Positions 45,416 to 53,989 of a stretch of DNA of 64,000 bases are shown one piece after another; position 1 is the first letter of the stretch, and every line of letters starts with the position of its first letter. The stretch comes from Bacillota bacterium. Its GTDB lineage: Bacteria > Bacillota > Clostridia > Christensenellales > SZUA-584. The notes under the pieces are model-generated. The model was not told the DNA's origin and made no database searches. It worked only from the letters and a program-made list of their open reading frames with translations. The translations under genes were made by a program, and so were the position numbers. The DNA lies in NCBI GenBank assembly GCA_023436115.1, contig JAEZKQ010000024.1, positions 156,342 to 220,341 of the forward strand, written 5' to 3'.

Positions 45416-45444
45416 TTGCGGTGGGGCGCGGCAGCGTATAGAAT
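45416..45444 (+). promoter_or_regulatory. Putative promoter of the DUF1294 gene
   Basis: TTGCGG, 17-base spacer, TAGAAT, divergent from pyk. Confidence 0.5.
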
Positions 45445-45467
45445 AGACGAAGACGAAAGGCCGTTAC

Positions 45468-45734
45468 ATGCTTATTGGATATCTCTGCGTGATAAATAGT
45501 CTTGGCTTTGTTGTCTGCGCGGCAGACAAACGTGCTGCCCTGAAGAGCCGCCGCCGTGTACGCGAGAGCACGCTATTTGCGCTCGCTTTTATTGGCGGCG
45601 CACTGGGCATATGGGTATCAATGCTGATTTTCAGGCACAAGACGAAAAAGCTCAAATTCACGTTAGTCATGCCGATATTTGTGCTCGTGAACGCGCTGTT
45701 ATTCTATTTCTTCTTTACAAAGCTGTACATTTAG
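45468..45734 (+). CDS. DUF1294 family small membrane protein
   Basis: An 88-residue protein of the DUF1294 family. Two or three hydrophobic helices surround the conserved elements: VVCAADKRAAL, RRRVRESTLFALAFIGGALG and FRHKTKKLKF. The function of the family is unknown; similar domains are fused to cold-shock domains elsewhere. GAAAGG lies about 9 bases before the ATG. Confidence 0.8.
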   Translation: MLIGYLCVINSLGFVVCAADKRAALKSRRRVRESTLFALAFIGGALGIWVSMLIFRHKTKKLKFTLVMPIFVLVNALLFYFFFTKLYI

Positions 45735-45811
45735 TTTATCATTACACTTATTCTTCCAGTTGTGTGCTATTTATCCTAATCTATCCAAATCTGATTGAGG
45801 TGAACATATAA

Positions 45812-46393
45812 ATGACATACAAATTAAAAATTATATGTATGATCATGCTTTTAAGCATGGTGTCGCCTTCATGCGGTTTAAAAGCAGACCAGCCAACACA
45901 GCTGGCTCCCATACAGCCCCCCGCAAGCACAGTTTTAACACAGCCTTCGGCAGAGCCGTCAATATCGGACGATGCCGATACAAGCAGCGAACCGGGTGAG
46001 GTTGTGCCTAAAGAGGAGATCAAATCCTATGAAAACCATGTGACGACGGCGGATGTGCCTGAAGCGGAAGGGCTAAAGGATACTCTGCCGGGTCAGAAAA
46101 TGGAGACCTATGATTTAAGCGGGCTGATTTCAGGAACAGAACTTGACGGCCTGCCGCTGTCTGAGTGTATTCAATATGCCCAAGGTGACATCGTGTTGTT
46201 TTTAAGTAGCAAAGGCAAGTGGATTGAAACATTCGAGGGTGATCTAGCCGCACAATTAAGGGAGACTCAGGAAGGTTCACAGTATTCATTCATCGGGTGT
46301 TTCTATGCGGCTGATTATTATTTAATTGTATTGTCGGATGATGAAGCGCGTGGCGAAAAAATAATAACGCTTTACACTGAAATAATGATTTGA
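45812..46393 (+). CDS. Putative secreted/lipoprotein of unknown function
   Basis: A 193-residue protein not recognised. It begins with a basic start and a hydrophobic stretch (KIICMIMLLSMVSPSC), so export is likely; the Cys could be a lipid anchor but SPSC is a poor lipobox. A Pro/Ser/Glu-rich linker to about residue 75 leads to a compact C-terminal part (YDLSGLISGTELDGLPLSEC onward) with mixed beta structure. GAGGTGA precedes the ATG. It lies between a small membrane protein and alaS with its own terminator. No function is proposed. Confidence 0.6.
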   Translation: MTYKLKIICMIMLLSMVSPSCGLKADQPTQLAPIQPPASTVLTQPSAEPSISDDADTSSEPGEVVPKEEIKSYENHVTTADVPEAEGLKDTLPGQKMETYDLSGLISGTELDGLPLSECIQYAQGDIVLFLSSKGKWIETFEGDLAAQLRETQEGSQYSFIGCFYAADYYLIVLSDDEARGEKIITLYTEIMI

Positions 46394-46449
46394 AGATATT
46401 GATTTAAGCACGGCCATATATCGACTGTTTTGAGACAGGAATTCTTAAG

Positions 46450-46480
46450 GCCCTGAATCACAAACGTTCAGGGCTTTTTG
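46450..46480 (+). terminator. Terminator of the lipoprotein gene
   Basis: GCCCTGAA and TTCAGGGC arms followed by five T. Confidence 0.85.
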
Positions 46481-46631
46481 TATTGGCTAAAATCATGTGG
46501 CGCATATGTTTGCGGGAGGCGATGCTCCGCTAAAATCTATGACTGTCATGCCGCTTCGGGTGCTGCTGCAAGTCGCAAGTACGGCGCAGCGGCTTTGGCG
46601 CTAAAGCCCTTGTGAAAACCGCAGATTTGCC

Positions 46632-46660
46632 TTGTTTTGCGGCTTTTTTATTGCTATAAT
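46632..46660 (+). promoter_or_regulatory. Putative promoter of alaS
   Basis: TTGTTT, 17-base spacer, perfect TATAAT, about 40 bases before the start. Its -35 lies inside the CCGCA/TGCGG hairpin, which therefore probably terminates upstream transcription. Confidence 0.65.
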
Positions 46661-46698
46661 GTATCATTGCGAAAAACCTTAAAAAGGAGACATATAAA

Positions 46699-48492
46699 TT
46701 GAAAGAGCTGACAAGCATCGCGCTTCGTAAGATGTATCTTGATTTTTTTGCGTCGAAGGGACACAAGATCATTCCCTCGGCGTCACTCATACCTGAAAAC
46801 GATCCCACCGTGCTGTTCACAACAGCCGGTATGCACCCGCTTGTGCCCTATTTATTGGGCGCCAAACACCCCGAGGGCACACGGCTGACAAACGTGCAAA
46901 AATGTGTGCGTACGGGCGACATCGACGAAGTGGGCGATGCCTCGCACTGCACTTTCTTTGAAATGCTGGGCAACTGGTCATTGGGGGATTACTTTAAAAA
47001 AGAAGCCATCTCTTACAGCTTCGAATTTTTAACGTCTCCCGAATGGCTGGGGCTCGACAAGGATAGGCTCTATTTTACCTGTTTCGCGGGCGACGAGGAC
47101 GCGCCCAAGGATACCGAATCCGCGCAGATCTGGATGAGCCTCGGTGTGGATGAAAGCCATATTTTCTTCTTAGACAAAAAACACAATTGGTGGGGCCCCG
47201 CCGGACAGACCGGCCCGTGCGGCCCGGACACCGAAATGTTTATCGATACGGGCATTCCGGCCTGCTCACCCGAATGCAGCCCGGCTTGCTCCTGCGGCAA
47301 ATACTTAGAGATCTGGAACGATGTGTTCATGCAGTATAACAAGACGGCAGACGGCAAATTCGAACCGCTCGCGCAGAAAAACGTGGACACCGGTATGGGG
47401 CTTGACCGTACCATTGCCATACTACAAGGAAAAAAATCAGTTTACGACACCGACGCGTTTGTCGTTGTGTTGGACAAGATTGCCGAGCTTTCGGGCAAGG
47501 GATATCTCGATGACCCGGATACCACACGCGCTTTCCGCATTATCGCCGATCATGTGCGCTGTGCCACATTCATTCTCGGTGATGAAAAAGGTGTGACCCC
47601 CTCCAATGTCGATCAGGGCTATGTGCTGCGCCGCTTGATTCGCCGCGCTGTACGCTACGCGCTGCGTCTGGGTGTTGAGCGTATGTCTCTGCAGCACGTT
47701 GCAAAGACTGTGATAGACCGCTATAAAGACGTTTATCCGGAGCTTGAGCGCAATGAGGCGCGCATTATCAGCGAGCTCAATCTTGAGGAAGAGCGTTTCT
47801 CGCGCACCATCACACAGGGCCTTAAAGAATTCGAGAAGCTGGAATCGCGTCTGGACGGCAAGATCATCGCCGGTGTCGATGCTTTTCGTCTCTATGATAC
47901 GTTCGGTTTCCCGCTGGAATTCACACTGGAGCTTGCGCACGAGCACGGCCTCGAGGTGGATCAGAAGGGTTTTGAAGAAGCGTTCCAGAAGCACCAACAG
48001 ATATCAGGTGCGGGCGCGGAGCAGCGCTTTAAGGGCGGACTTGCCGATACAGGGGAAGCCACAGCGCGTCTGCACACCGCTACGCATCTTCTTCATGCGG
48101 CGCTGCGTCGGGTATTAGGCACTGAGGTTGAGCAGCGCGGCAGCAACATTACCGCGGAACGTCTGCGTTTCGACTTCGCTTTTTCCAGAAAGCTGGAGAA
48201 TGACGAGCTTAAAGAGGTTCAACGTCTTGTGAACGAAGCTATTGACGCAAAAGCGGATGTTATTTGCGAGGAGATGAGCGTCGAGGAGGCCAAAAGCCAA
48301 GGCGCCATCGGTATATTTGAGTCCAAATACGGCAGCATCGTTAAGGTCTATTCCGCTGGAGATTTCTCAAAAGAAATCTGCGGAGGCCCTCATGCGAGCA
48401 ACACAGGAGAGCTTGGCCGCTTCGAAATACAAAAAGAACAATCCAGTTCGGCAGGTGTACGCCGTATCAAAGCGGTACTCATCAGAGAGTAA
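46699..48492 (+). CDS. alaS: Alanyl-tRNA synthetase, short form lacking C-Ala domain
   Basis: A 597-residue class II synthetase for tRNA-Ala. The catalytic part is complete: FFASKGHKIIPSASLIPEND, TNVQKCVRTGDIDEVG, FFEMLGNWSLGDYFKKE and GMGLDRT. An editing domain follows with HTATH (H459, H463) and CGGPH (C561, H565), which removes Ser/Gly. It ends right there (KAVLIRE) without the usual 250-300-residue linker and C-Ala/DHHA1 region that brings the editing and aminoacylation sites together on tRNA; normal length is about 870. The stop codon is followed by a strong terminator and no continuing frame is seen, so this is a real short form. TTG start at 46699 with AAGGAGA upstream. Confidence 0.9.
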   Translation: MKELTSIALRKMYLDFFASKGHKIIPSASLIPENDPTVLFTTAGMHPLVPYLLGAKHPEGTRLTNVQKCVRTGDIDEVGDASHCTFFEMLGNWSLGDYFKKEAISYSFEFLTSPEWLGLDKDRLYFTCFAGDEDAPKDTESAQIWMSLGVDESHIFFLDKKHNWWGPAGQTGPCGPDTEMFIDTGIPACSPECSPACSCGKYLEIWNDVFMQYNKTADGKFEPLAQKNVDTGMGLDRTIAILQGKKSVYDTDAFVVVLDKIAELSGKGYLDDPDTTRAFRIIADHVRCATFILGDEKGVTPSNVDQGYVLRRLIRRAVRYALRLGVERMSLQHVAKTVIDRYKDVYPELERNEARIISELNLEEERFSRTITQGLKEFEKLESRLDGKIIAGVDAFRLYDTFGFPLEFTLELAHEHGLEVDQKGFEEAFQKHQQISGAGAEQRFKGGLADTGEATARLHTATHLLHAALRRVLGTEVEQRGSNITAERLRFDFAFSRKLENDELKEVQRLVNEAIDAKADVICEEMSVEEAKSQGAIGIFESKYGSIVKVYSAGDFSKEICGGPHASNTGELGRFEIQKEQSSSAGVRRIKAVLIRE

Positions 48493-48509
48493 GGTCAAAT
48501 ACAGTTTTA

Positions 48510-48541
48510 AGCGGACAGACGATGCGTCTGTCCGCTTTTTG
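48510..48541 (+). terminator. Terminator of alaS
   Basis: AGCGGACAGAC and GTCTGTCCGCT perfect arms followed by T5. Confidence 0.92.
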
Positions 48542-48621
48542 TTTATTAAGAGGAGTATATCCATATCATATTATTTATACACAGATTATTCCTATATTAT
48601 CTATTATTTTATTAATTGATA

Positions 48622-48630
48622 TGATATAAT
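48622..48630 (+). promoter_or_regulatory. Extended -10 promoter element of the HD gene
   Basis: TGATATAAT, an extended -10, within very AT-rich DNA 25 bases before the start codon. No convincing -35. Confidence 0.5.
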
Positions 48631-48654
48631 TTATAGAAAAAATGGGGGATCATT

Positions 48655-49935
48655 GTGAACGATAAATATAGAGACCCAATTCACGGATATATTGAGGTTT
48701 CACAATTAGAGAATAAAATAATAAATTCTCCTCCTTTTCAGCGCCTTAGAAATATTAAACAATTGGCAATGACATACTTAGTCTTTCATGGTGCGGAGCA
48801 TACACGCTTTGGACATTCACTTGGCGTAATGCATCTAGTAACAAAAGCTTTCCGATCTGTAATTAAGAAGAACCCAGATTTTCTTTCAGATCAGAAGAAA
48901 TTGTGGTATGAACAAATTTTACGATTAATTGCTTTAACTCATGACCTAGGGCACGCTCCTTTCTCACACGCCTCTGAAGTAGTCTTTTCTAACGGTCTAA
49001 AGCATGAAGCTTTTACAGAAAAGATAATAAAAGAGACATCAATAGCGCAAATTATTATAGAGATCGGAAATGAGTTTAGAAAGAATTATGGCGAAAGTTT
49101 TGATATTACTCCTGATTTAATATGCGATATTTATAGCGGGCGAGACCCTGGAGAAAACTCTGAATTTACATTTTTGAAGAGTTTTATGGATAGTGAGCTT
49201 GATTGCGATAAAATGGACTATCTTCTGAGAGACTCCTTATTTTGTGGCGTAAATTATGGAAAATATGATATTGAAAGATTGATTTCCTGTCTAACTGTTT
49301 ATATACAAGATGGAGCTCCACGTCTAGCTATAAGTAAAGGGGGGGTGCAAGCGTTTGAAGAATTTGTATTGGCAAGATACTTCATGTTTGTTCAAGTATA
49401 TTTTCATAGAGTCCGAAGGTTTTTTGATATCATGTTTGCACGGGCATTGCAAAAAATATTGCCTAATGGAAAATATCCAGATACAACTGAAGAATACCTT
49501 ATGTGGGATGACTGCAAAGTTCTACAACTATTAAAGGAGAATTGTTGTACAATCGAAGAATGTGGTAATATAATAAGACGAAATGTATATAAAAAAGTAA
49601 TTGAAACAAAAACTCATCCTGAAGAAGGGGATAAACGAGAGTATAGAATTATAGCATTAGAACTTTACAGGGATTTTGGTGAACAAAACTTTATAGAGGA
49701 TCATTCTGCTGATAAGATGCCGCATAAAATTCCAATTAGAACTGAGGTTGATGACGAAAAAGCCATTGTAATAATTGACAGTAGTACTGAAAAATTCACA
49801 ACAATATCTGAAGAATCACAAGTAATTCGTAGTTTAACAAATAAAATTAATATTAAAAGAATTTATGTGAAGCCTGAGTTACGAACTGAAGTTAAAGACT
49901 ATATATGCCGTTTATATGCTAAGATAAAGGATTAA
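48655..49935 (+). CDS. HD-domain phosphohydrolase (dGTPase/YwfO-like)
   Basis: A 426-residue protein of the HD superfamily close to dNTP triphosphohydrolases and YwfO/SAMHD1. Metal-site residues are visible: H49/H54 in HTRFGHSLGVMH, the HD pair at 96-97 in LTHDLGHAPFSHASE, and Asp in DSELDCDKMDYLLRDSLFCG. The typical GxYDIERLI follows. Such enzymes cleave dNTPs or other nucleotides. The DNA is markedly more AT-rich than surrounding genes and codon use shifts to A/T endings, suggesting later arrival. Start GTG at 48655 behind GGGGGAT. A SocA/YwgA-like gene follows after 12 bases. Housekeeping nucleotide control and phage defence are both possible. Confidence 0.85.
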   Translation: MNDKYRDPIHGYIEVSQLENKIINSPPFQRLRNIKQLAMTYLVFHGAEHTRFGHSLGVMHLVTKAFRSVIKKNPDFLSDQKKLWYEQILRLIALTHDLGHAPFSHASEVVFSNGLKHEAFTEKIIKETSIAQIIIEIGNEFRKNYGESFDITPDLICDIYSGRDPGENSEFTFLKSFMDSELDCDKMDYLLRDSLFCGVNYGKYDIERLISCLTVYIQDGAPRLAISKGGVQAFEEFVLARYFMFVQVYFHRVRRFFDIMFARALQKILPNGKYPDTTEEYLMWDDCKVLQLLKENCCTIEECGNIIRRNVYKKVIETKTHPEEGDKREYRIIALELYRDFGEQNFIEDHSADKMPHKIPIRTEVDDEKAIVIIDSSTEKFTTISEESQVIRSLTNKINIKRIYVKPELRTEVKDYICRLYAKIKD

Positions 49936-49947
49936 TAGGAGAATGAT

Positions 49948-50466
49948 ATGAATCAAATGAGTAAATATGTTTTTATAATAAATGAAATATGTAATCGTAT
50001 AGACGGGAAGAAACTCGGAAAAAAAATGCTTCAAAAACTTATGTACTTAATAGAGCGAAGAGGTATCAATTTAGATTTAAACTACTGTATTCATTTTTTT
50101 GGGCCATATAGTTCAAAATTGGATAATGTAATGCATATATTAGACAGTCAAGACATAATTAGAATAAACACAAGCAGTATGACACATACTATAAGTATTG
50201 CAAATGTGTCCCAAGAGGATATCAGTAACTTAGAACCTGATGAACAAGATAAAATTGATTTTGTTTTAAATAATTTTTGTCATAGGTCTGCACTTGAGTT
50301 AGAAGCAATAACAACTATAGATTATGTTGCTAATTTTATTTTGAAATCAGATATTACAGACCATAAAATTATTAATGAAGTAATTAAAATTAAAGGAAAT
50401 AAGTTCTCTGAAGATTACTTAAGAAAAGAGCTTGATATATTAAAACAAAATCTATATATTAATTGA
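49948..50466 (+). CDS. YwgA/SocA-like (Panacea-type) protein
   Basis: A 172-residue AT-rich gene. The segment GKKMLQKLMYLIERRGINLD and YCIHFFGPYSSKLDNVMHIL matches the pattern of YwgA-type and SocA/DUF4065-like proteins (KLQKLxYL ... FGPYS..L). The middle part has an acidic stretch and a helical C-terminus. In Bacillus, ywgA lies beside the HD gene ywfO, matching this pair; SocA-like domains act elsewhere as antitoxins or protease adaptors. Resemblance is from a short motif, so the family call is moderate. GGAGAATG precedes the ATG. Confidence 0.6.
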   Translation: MNQMSKYVFIINEICNRIDGKKLGKKMLQKLMYLIERRGINLDLNYCIHFFGPYSSKLDNVMHILDSQDIIRINTSSMTHTISIANVSQEDISNLEPDEQDKIDFVLNNFCHRSALELEAITTIDYVANFILKSDITDHKIINEVIKIKGNKFSEDYLRKELDILKQNLYIN

Positions 50467-50545
50467 CTTATTTAGTAGTAGGTTGTAATTACAAGCGGAT
50501 TAGTCTTTACTATCCGTTCTTTTGTTATATTGATTAATCAAATAA

Positions 50546-50573
50546 TTGTGAATCTGCGACATATTGTTATAAT
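50546..50573 (+). promoter_or_regulatory. Putative promoter of the vWA lipoprotein gene
   Basis: TTGTGA, 16-base spacer, TATAAT, about 100 bases before the gene. Confidence 0.5.
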
Positions 50574-50676
50574 TGTATCATCATTGTTACATTTGTTTGT
50601 ATTATCTTCTAAATTGGGAACTTCCTCCTGTCTGTGCGCGTCTATGTACTGAACAATCCAAATGGAGGTAATCGCA

Positions 50677-52326
50677 ATGAAAAACAAGGGCCATCTTTTC
50701 ACCTTTATGATAACCATAGCCTTATCGATGATAGTACTCATTTCAGGCTGCGCCGCTGTACCTGCACAAGAGTCTCCCTCAGAAGATTTGTATAAGCCGC
50801 CCGCTATTCAGGAAGACATGCAATCAGAGGTCGGAACCCAAGAACCCGCTGCCAATGGTACAGATGTTTACCCGATGTCCGATTATGATAACTCATGGCA
50901 TAGCGAAGGTACTGAAGAATACGGAAGCTTCGTAGAAAACAGCTACCATTCACCTTATGACGAACCCTTAAGCACATTTTCAATCGATGTGGATACCGCA
51001 TCTTACAGCCAGATTCGGCGCTACTTAAGCGAAGGCTCGCTGCCGCCCGAGGATGCTGTACGCATTGAGGAATGCATCAACTATTTTTCATATGATTACG
51101 AAGCGCCAAGAGGCCCGGAGCCTGTGAATGTGGGCGTGACGATCAGCGACTGTCCATGGAATGAAGGCCGCTATTTAGCCAGAATATTCGTAAAAGCGGC
51201 CGAGCTCGACCTCCGAGAGGCACCCAAGAGCAATCTTGTATTTCTGCTGGATGTATCCGGCTCTATGGATGAGCCTGACAAACTGCCGCTTGTGAAAACC
51301 GCTATGATGATGCTGTCTGCAAGCTTAAATGAATCTGACAGGGTCTCCATTGTGGTCTATGCGGGTGCGTCCGGCTATCTGTTGGACGGTTGCCCCGGCT
51401 CGGATATGATGACTATTGAAACCGCACTGGATACGCTCTATGCAGGCGGTTCCACCGCAGGCGGCGAAGGTATTGAGCTTGCTTACCGCTTGGCCGAAAA
51501 GAACTTTATTCAAGGCGGTAACAACCGTGTCATACTGTGCACCGACGGCGACTTTAACGTGGGCCCCTCCTCTACCGAAGAACTGGAAGCGCTTATTGAG
51601 CAAAAACGCAGCAGCGGCGTTTTCTTAAGCGTGCTGGGATTTGGAACGGGCAACACGAAAGATAATTTGATGGAAACACTGGCCGATAAGGGCAACGGCA
51701 ACTACGCATATATCGACTCGCTCATGGAAGCCAAGAAGGTGCTCGTTAATGAAGTCAGCTCAACATTGTATACGGTCGCTAAAGACGTTAAAATTCAGGT
51801 GGAGTTTAACCCCGAAGCAGTCAAGGAGTATCGGCTTGTCGGGTATGACAACCGTATTTTAAGTGCCGAGGATTTCAATAACGATAAGAAGGATGCAGGC
51901 GAGATGGGTGCAGGCCACTGCGTCACAGCCTTCTATGAAATCATTCCTGTAGGTTCTGATGATACATCGGCTGCCGTCGATGACCTCGTGTTTCAGAATA
52001 ACGCCAAACCTGTCTTTGCAGACAAAAAACCTGCCGCAGACTGGATGTTTGTCAAGTTGCGCTACAAACAACCGGACGGCAATGAGAGCAAGCTGATCAC
52101 GGCCATCGCAGGCAAGAAAAACTATACGGCACAGCCTGATAAAGATTTTCTGTTCGCCAGCGCCGTGGCCGAGTTTGGACTGCTGCTTAAAAACTCAGAA
52201 TACTCAGGTAAAGCTAATTTCATGAGCCTGATAGAGCGTGCCAGGGCTTCCCGCGGCACCGATGAAGACGGCTACCGCGCCCAGTTTATACAGCTGGCTG
52301 AGCTGGCTCACACATTCTTCCGTTAA
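50677..52326 (+). CDS. von Willebrand factor type A lipoprotein (YfbK-like)
   Basis: A 549-residue surface lipoprotein. Signal peptide with lipobox LISGC at about residue 25, a Pro/Glu-rich spacer, then a region with PLSTFSIDVDTASYSQIRRY and VRIEECINYFSYDY (the vWF_A/YfbK N-terminal part), a vWA domain with MIDAS motif DVSGSMD and TDGDFNVG, and a C-terminal DUF3520-like part ending IELAHTFFR-like ELAHTFF. It likely binds proteins on the cell surface in a metal-dependent way; no partner is known. The ATG at 50677 follows ATGGAGGT; an earlier in-frame ATG overlaps that site. Confidence 0.87.
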   Translation: MKNKGHLFTFMITIALSMIVLISGCAAVPAQESPSEDLYKPPAIQEDMQSEVGTQEPAANGTDVYPMSDYDNSWHSEGTEEYGSFVENSYHSPYDEPLSTFSIDVDTASYSQIRRYLSEGSLPPEDAVRIEECINYFSYDYEAPRGPEPVNVGVTISDCPWNEGRYLARIFVKAAELDLREAPKSNLVFLLDVSGSMDEPDKLPLVKTAMMMLSASLNESDRVSIVVYAGASGYLLDGCPGSDMMTIETALDTLYAGGSTAGGEGIELAYRLAEKNFIQGGNNRVILCTDGDFNVGPSSTEELEALIEQKRSSGVFLSVLGFGTGNTKDNLMETLADKGNGNYAYIDSLMEAKKVLVNEVSSTLYTVAKDVKIQVEFNPEAVKEYRLVGYDNRILSAEDFNNDKKDAGEMGAGHCVTAFYEIIPVGSDDTSAAVDDLVFQNNAKPVFADKKPAADWMFVKLRYKQPDGNESKLITAIAGKKNYTAQPDKDFLFASAVAEFGLLLKNSEYSGKANFMSLIERARASRGTDEDGYRAQFIQLAELAHTFFR

Positions 52327-52333
52327 AGATATA

Positions 52334-52361
52334 CAGGGCGGCGAACTTACTCGCCGCCCTG
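52334..52361. terminator. Hairpin between convergent genes
   Basis: CAGGGCGGCGA and TCGCCGCCCTG perfect arms; T tracts on both sides are weak. Probably serves both genes. Confidence 0.6.
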
Positions 52362-52374
52362 TAGTTTCAACTCA

Positions 52375-53148
52375 TTAATACGGGTTCATGAACATCTGCG
52401 TCCAATAAAGCGTACCGTTTCCCATCTTTGCCACGCCAATGCCGATTTGCGTATAAGCCTGCGAGAGTATGTTGGCCCTGTGCCCCGACGAGTTCATCCA
52501 CGAATTCATAACTTCAGACGCCGTCTTTTGACCATACGCGATATTTTCACCCGCCGCGCTGAATCTAAGGCCGAACTTTTGCATCATATCAAAAGGCGAG
52601 CCATATGTGGGCGAGGTATGGGAGAAATACTTCTTGTCGATCATATCCTGGCTCTTAAAGCGCGCCACACGACTGAGCTCGGTGTTGAGCTTAAGCAGCG
52701 GTAAACCTCTGGCTGCGCGCTCCTTATTGACAAGCTCGAAAACCTGCTGTTCATGGCTGGCAAGCGACTGGGTATCCGGCACCATGATCTTCTGCCCCAC
52801 ATACAGCTTGGATATGTCCGTTATATTCGAATTGGCTTTTTTCAGCTCATCAATGCTGATCTCAAACCGGTGTGCAATGCCCCAAAATGTATCACCGGAT
52901 CGTACTGTATAACTGACGAGCTTGGTCGAAGGAATGGTGATCGTCTGCCCTACATAAATCAGCGACGCGTTTTTGATAGATGGGTTAGCAGCGAGCAGCT
53001 CGCTCACCGTCACATTATTCGCCTTTGCGATCTTGGTCAGCGTATCGCCGGATCTAACAGTGTACCTACTTGCCGCAAGAGTCAAAGTGGCTGTCATCAT
53101 ACAAACAGCAAGCGTCAAAACGACAATTTTCTTTAGCAGTTTTTTCAT
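52375..53148 (-). CDS. Secreted LysM and CAP-domain protein
   Basis: A 257-residue secreted protein. Signal peptide at 1-26 (VLTLAVCMMTATLTLAAS), two LysM peptidoglycan-binding repeats (YTVRSGDTLTKIAKANNVTV and YTVRSGDTFWGIAHRFEISI), then a CAP/SCP domain from about 130 (FELVNKERAARGLPLLKL, HTSPTYGSPFDMM, GENIAYG, SGHRANIL). The architecture resembles YkwD/SafA-like spore or cell-wall proteins. The CAP domain is often without known enzymatic activity. The gene stands alone on the minus strand. Confidence 0.9.
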   Translation of the reverse strand: MKKLLKKIVVLTLAVCMMTATLTLAASRYTVRSGDTLTKIAKANNVTVSELLAANPSIKNASLIYVGQTITIPSTKLVSYTVRSGDTFWGIAHRFEISIDELKKANSNITDISKLYVGQKIMVPDTQSLASHEQQVFELVNKERAARGLPLLKLNTELSRVARFKSQDMIDKKYFSHTSPTYGSPFDMMQKFGLRFSAAGENIAYGQKTASEVMNSWMNSSGHRANILSQAYTQIGIGVAKMGNGTLYWTQMFMNPY

Positions 53149-53275
53149 TATTCTAGCTCCTTTTAAAGATAAAACGCTCTTCTTTGCCTATTTTGCGCTG
53201 AAACAATCGTAAATATTTACAGCCTTGTCCGCACGTGCTAAGCTTGGTATAGATCAAAAAAATGGAGCTAAACGA

Positions 53276-53986
53276 ATGCATAATCCGCCTATTTATGCTA
53301 AATTCAAGGAAATGATACGCAAACAAATCGAGGACGGGACGCTCTCGCCGGGCGATAAGCTGCCATCAGAACGTGATCTAGCAACAGAACATGGGCTTTC
53401 ACGTATGACGGTCCGTCAAGCATTGACTGAGCTTGTGAAAGCGGGGGCACTTTATCGGGAACAGGGGCGCGGTACATTTGTGTCGGCACATAAAATGCAG
53501 CAGCGCAACATATCCAGCTTCTCCGAAACAGTGCGTCAGCGCGGGTTTACACCCGGAACAAAAGTTATCGAATTTTCAGTAATCACGCCGCCTGCGGCTA
53601 TTGCGGAATTGCTCAACGTTCAAGGAGAGGTATTCAGAGCACTGCGTATCCGGTTGGCGGATTCAACGCCTGTTGCGCTGGAGGAAGTGTTCATTCCCAT
53701 TCATATCTGCCCTGCACTGTCCCGAAGCGACTTAAACGGCTCACTTTACAGCCTTATGACAGACACATATGGCCATAAAATCAGCAGCGCAGACAGTTCG
53801 GTATCGGCTCATTTGCCGGGCACCAAGCTGCAGGACACGCTGGGTATATCCCGTCAAACGCCTGTGCTGAAAGTCAACAGCCTTTATTATGCGGCGAGCG
53901 GCATCACACTGTACTATGAACGCGCGGTATACCGCACGGACATGTATGAATACAACATCCGTATATCCACACAAACAGGCGTTTAG
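53276..53986 (+). CDS. GntR/HutC family transcriptional regulator
   Basis: A 236-residue repressor. Residues 1-70 form the GntR winged helix (PIYAKFKEMIRKQIEDGTLS, GDKLPSERDLATEHGLSRMT, VRQALTELVKAGALYREQGR). Residues about 85-230 form a UTRA ligand domain of the HutC type (FSETVRQRGFTPGTKVIEF, VALEEVFIP, LYYERAVYRTD). Such proteins sense sugars or amino-acid intermediates. The target is not evident; adjacent genes point away or converge. The ATG at 53276 follows ATGGAGC; an upstream in-frame start at 53225 has no site. Confidence 0.87.
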   Translation: MHNPPIYAKFKEMIRKQIEDGTLSPGDKLPSERDLATEHGLSRMTVRQALTELVKAGALYREQGRGTFVSAHKMQQRNISSFSETVRQRGFTPGTKVIEFSVITPPAAIAELLNVQGEVFRALRIRLADSTPVALEEVFIPIHICPALSRSDLNGSLYSLMTDTYGHKISSADSSVSAHLPGTKLQDTLGISRQTPVLKVNSLYYAASGITLYYERAVYRTDMYEYNIRISTQTGV

Positions 53987-53989
53987 GTA

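Larger units (their letters stand above)
46394..46698. other. Intergenic region before alaS
   Basis: 305 bases: the lipoprotein terminator, a GCCGC/GCGGC inverted repeat, a second terminator-like hairpin at 46617-46649 and the alaS promoter. No T-box motif is seen. Confidence 0.6.

Noticed and set aside
46394..46698. T-box or other riboswitch before alaS
   Set aside because: No GGTGG-ACCGCG T-box word; the hairpin overlaps the promoter -35 and looks like a terminator of upstream transcription.
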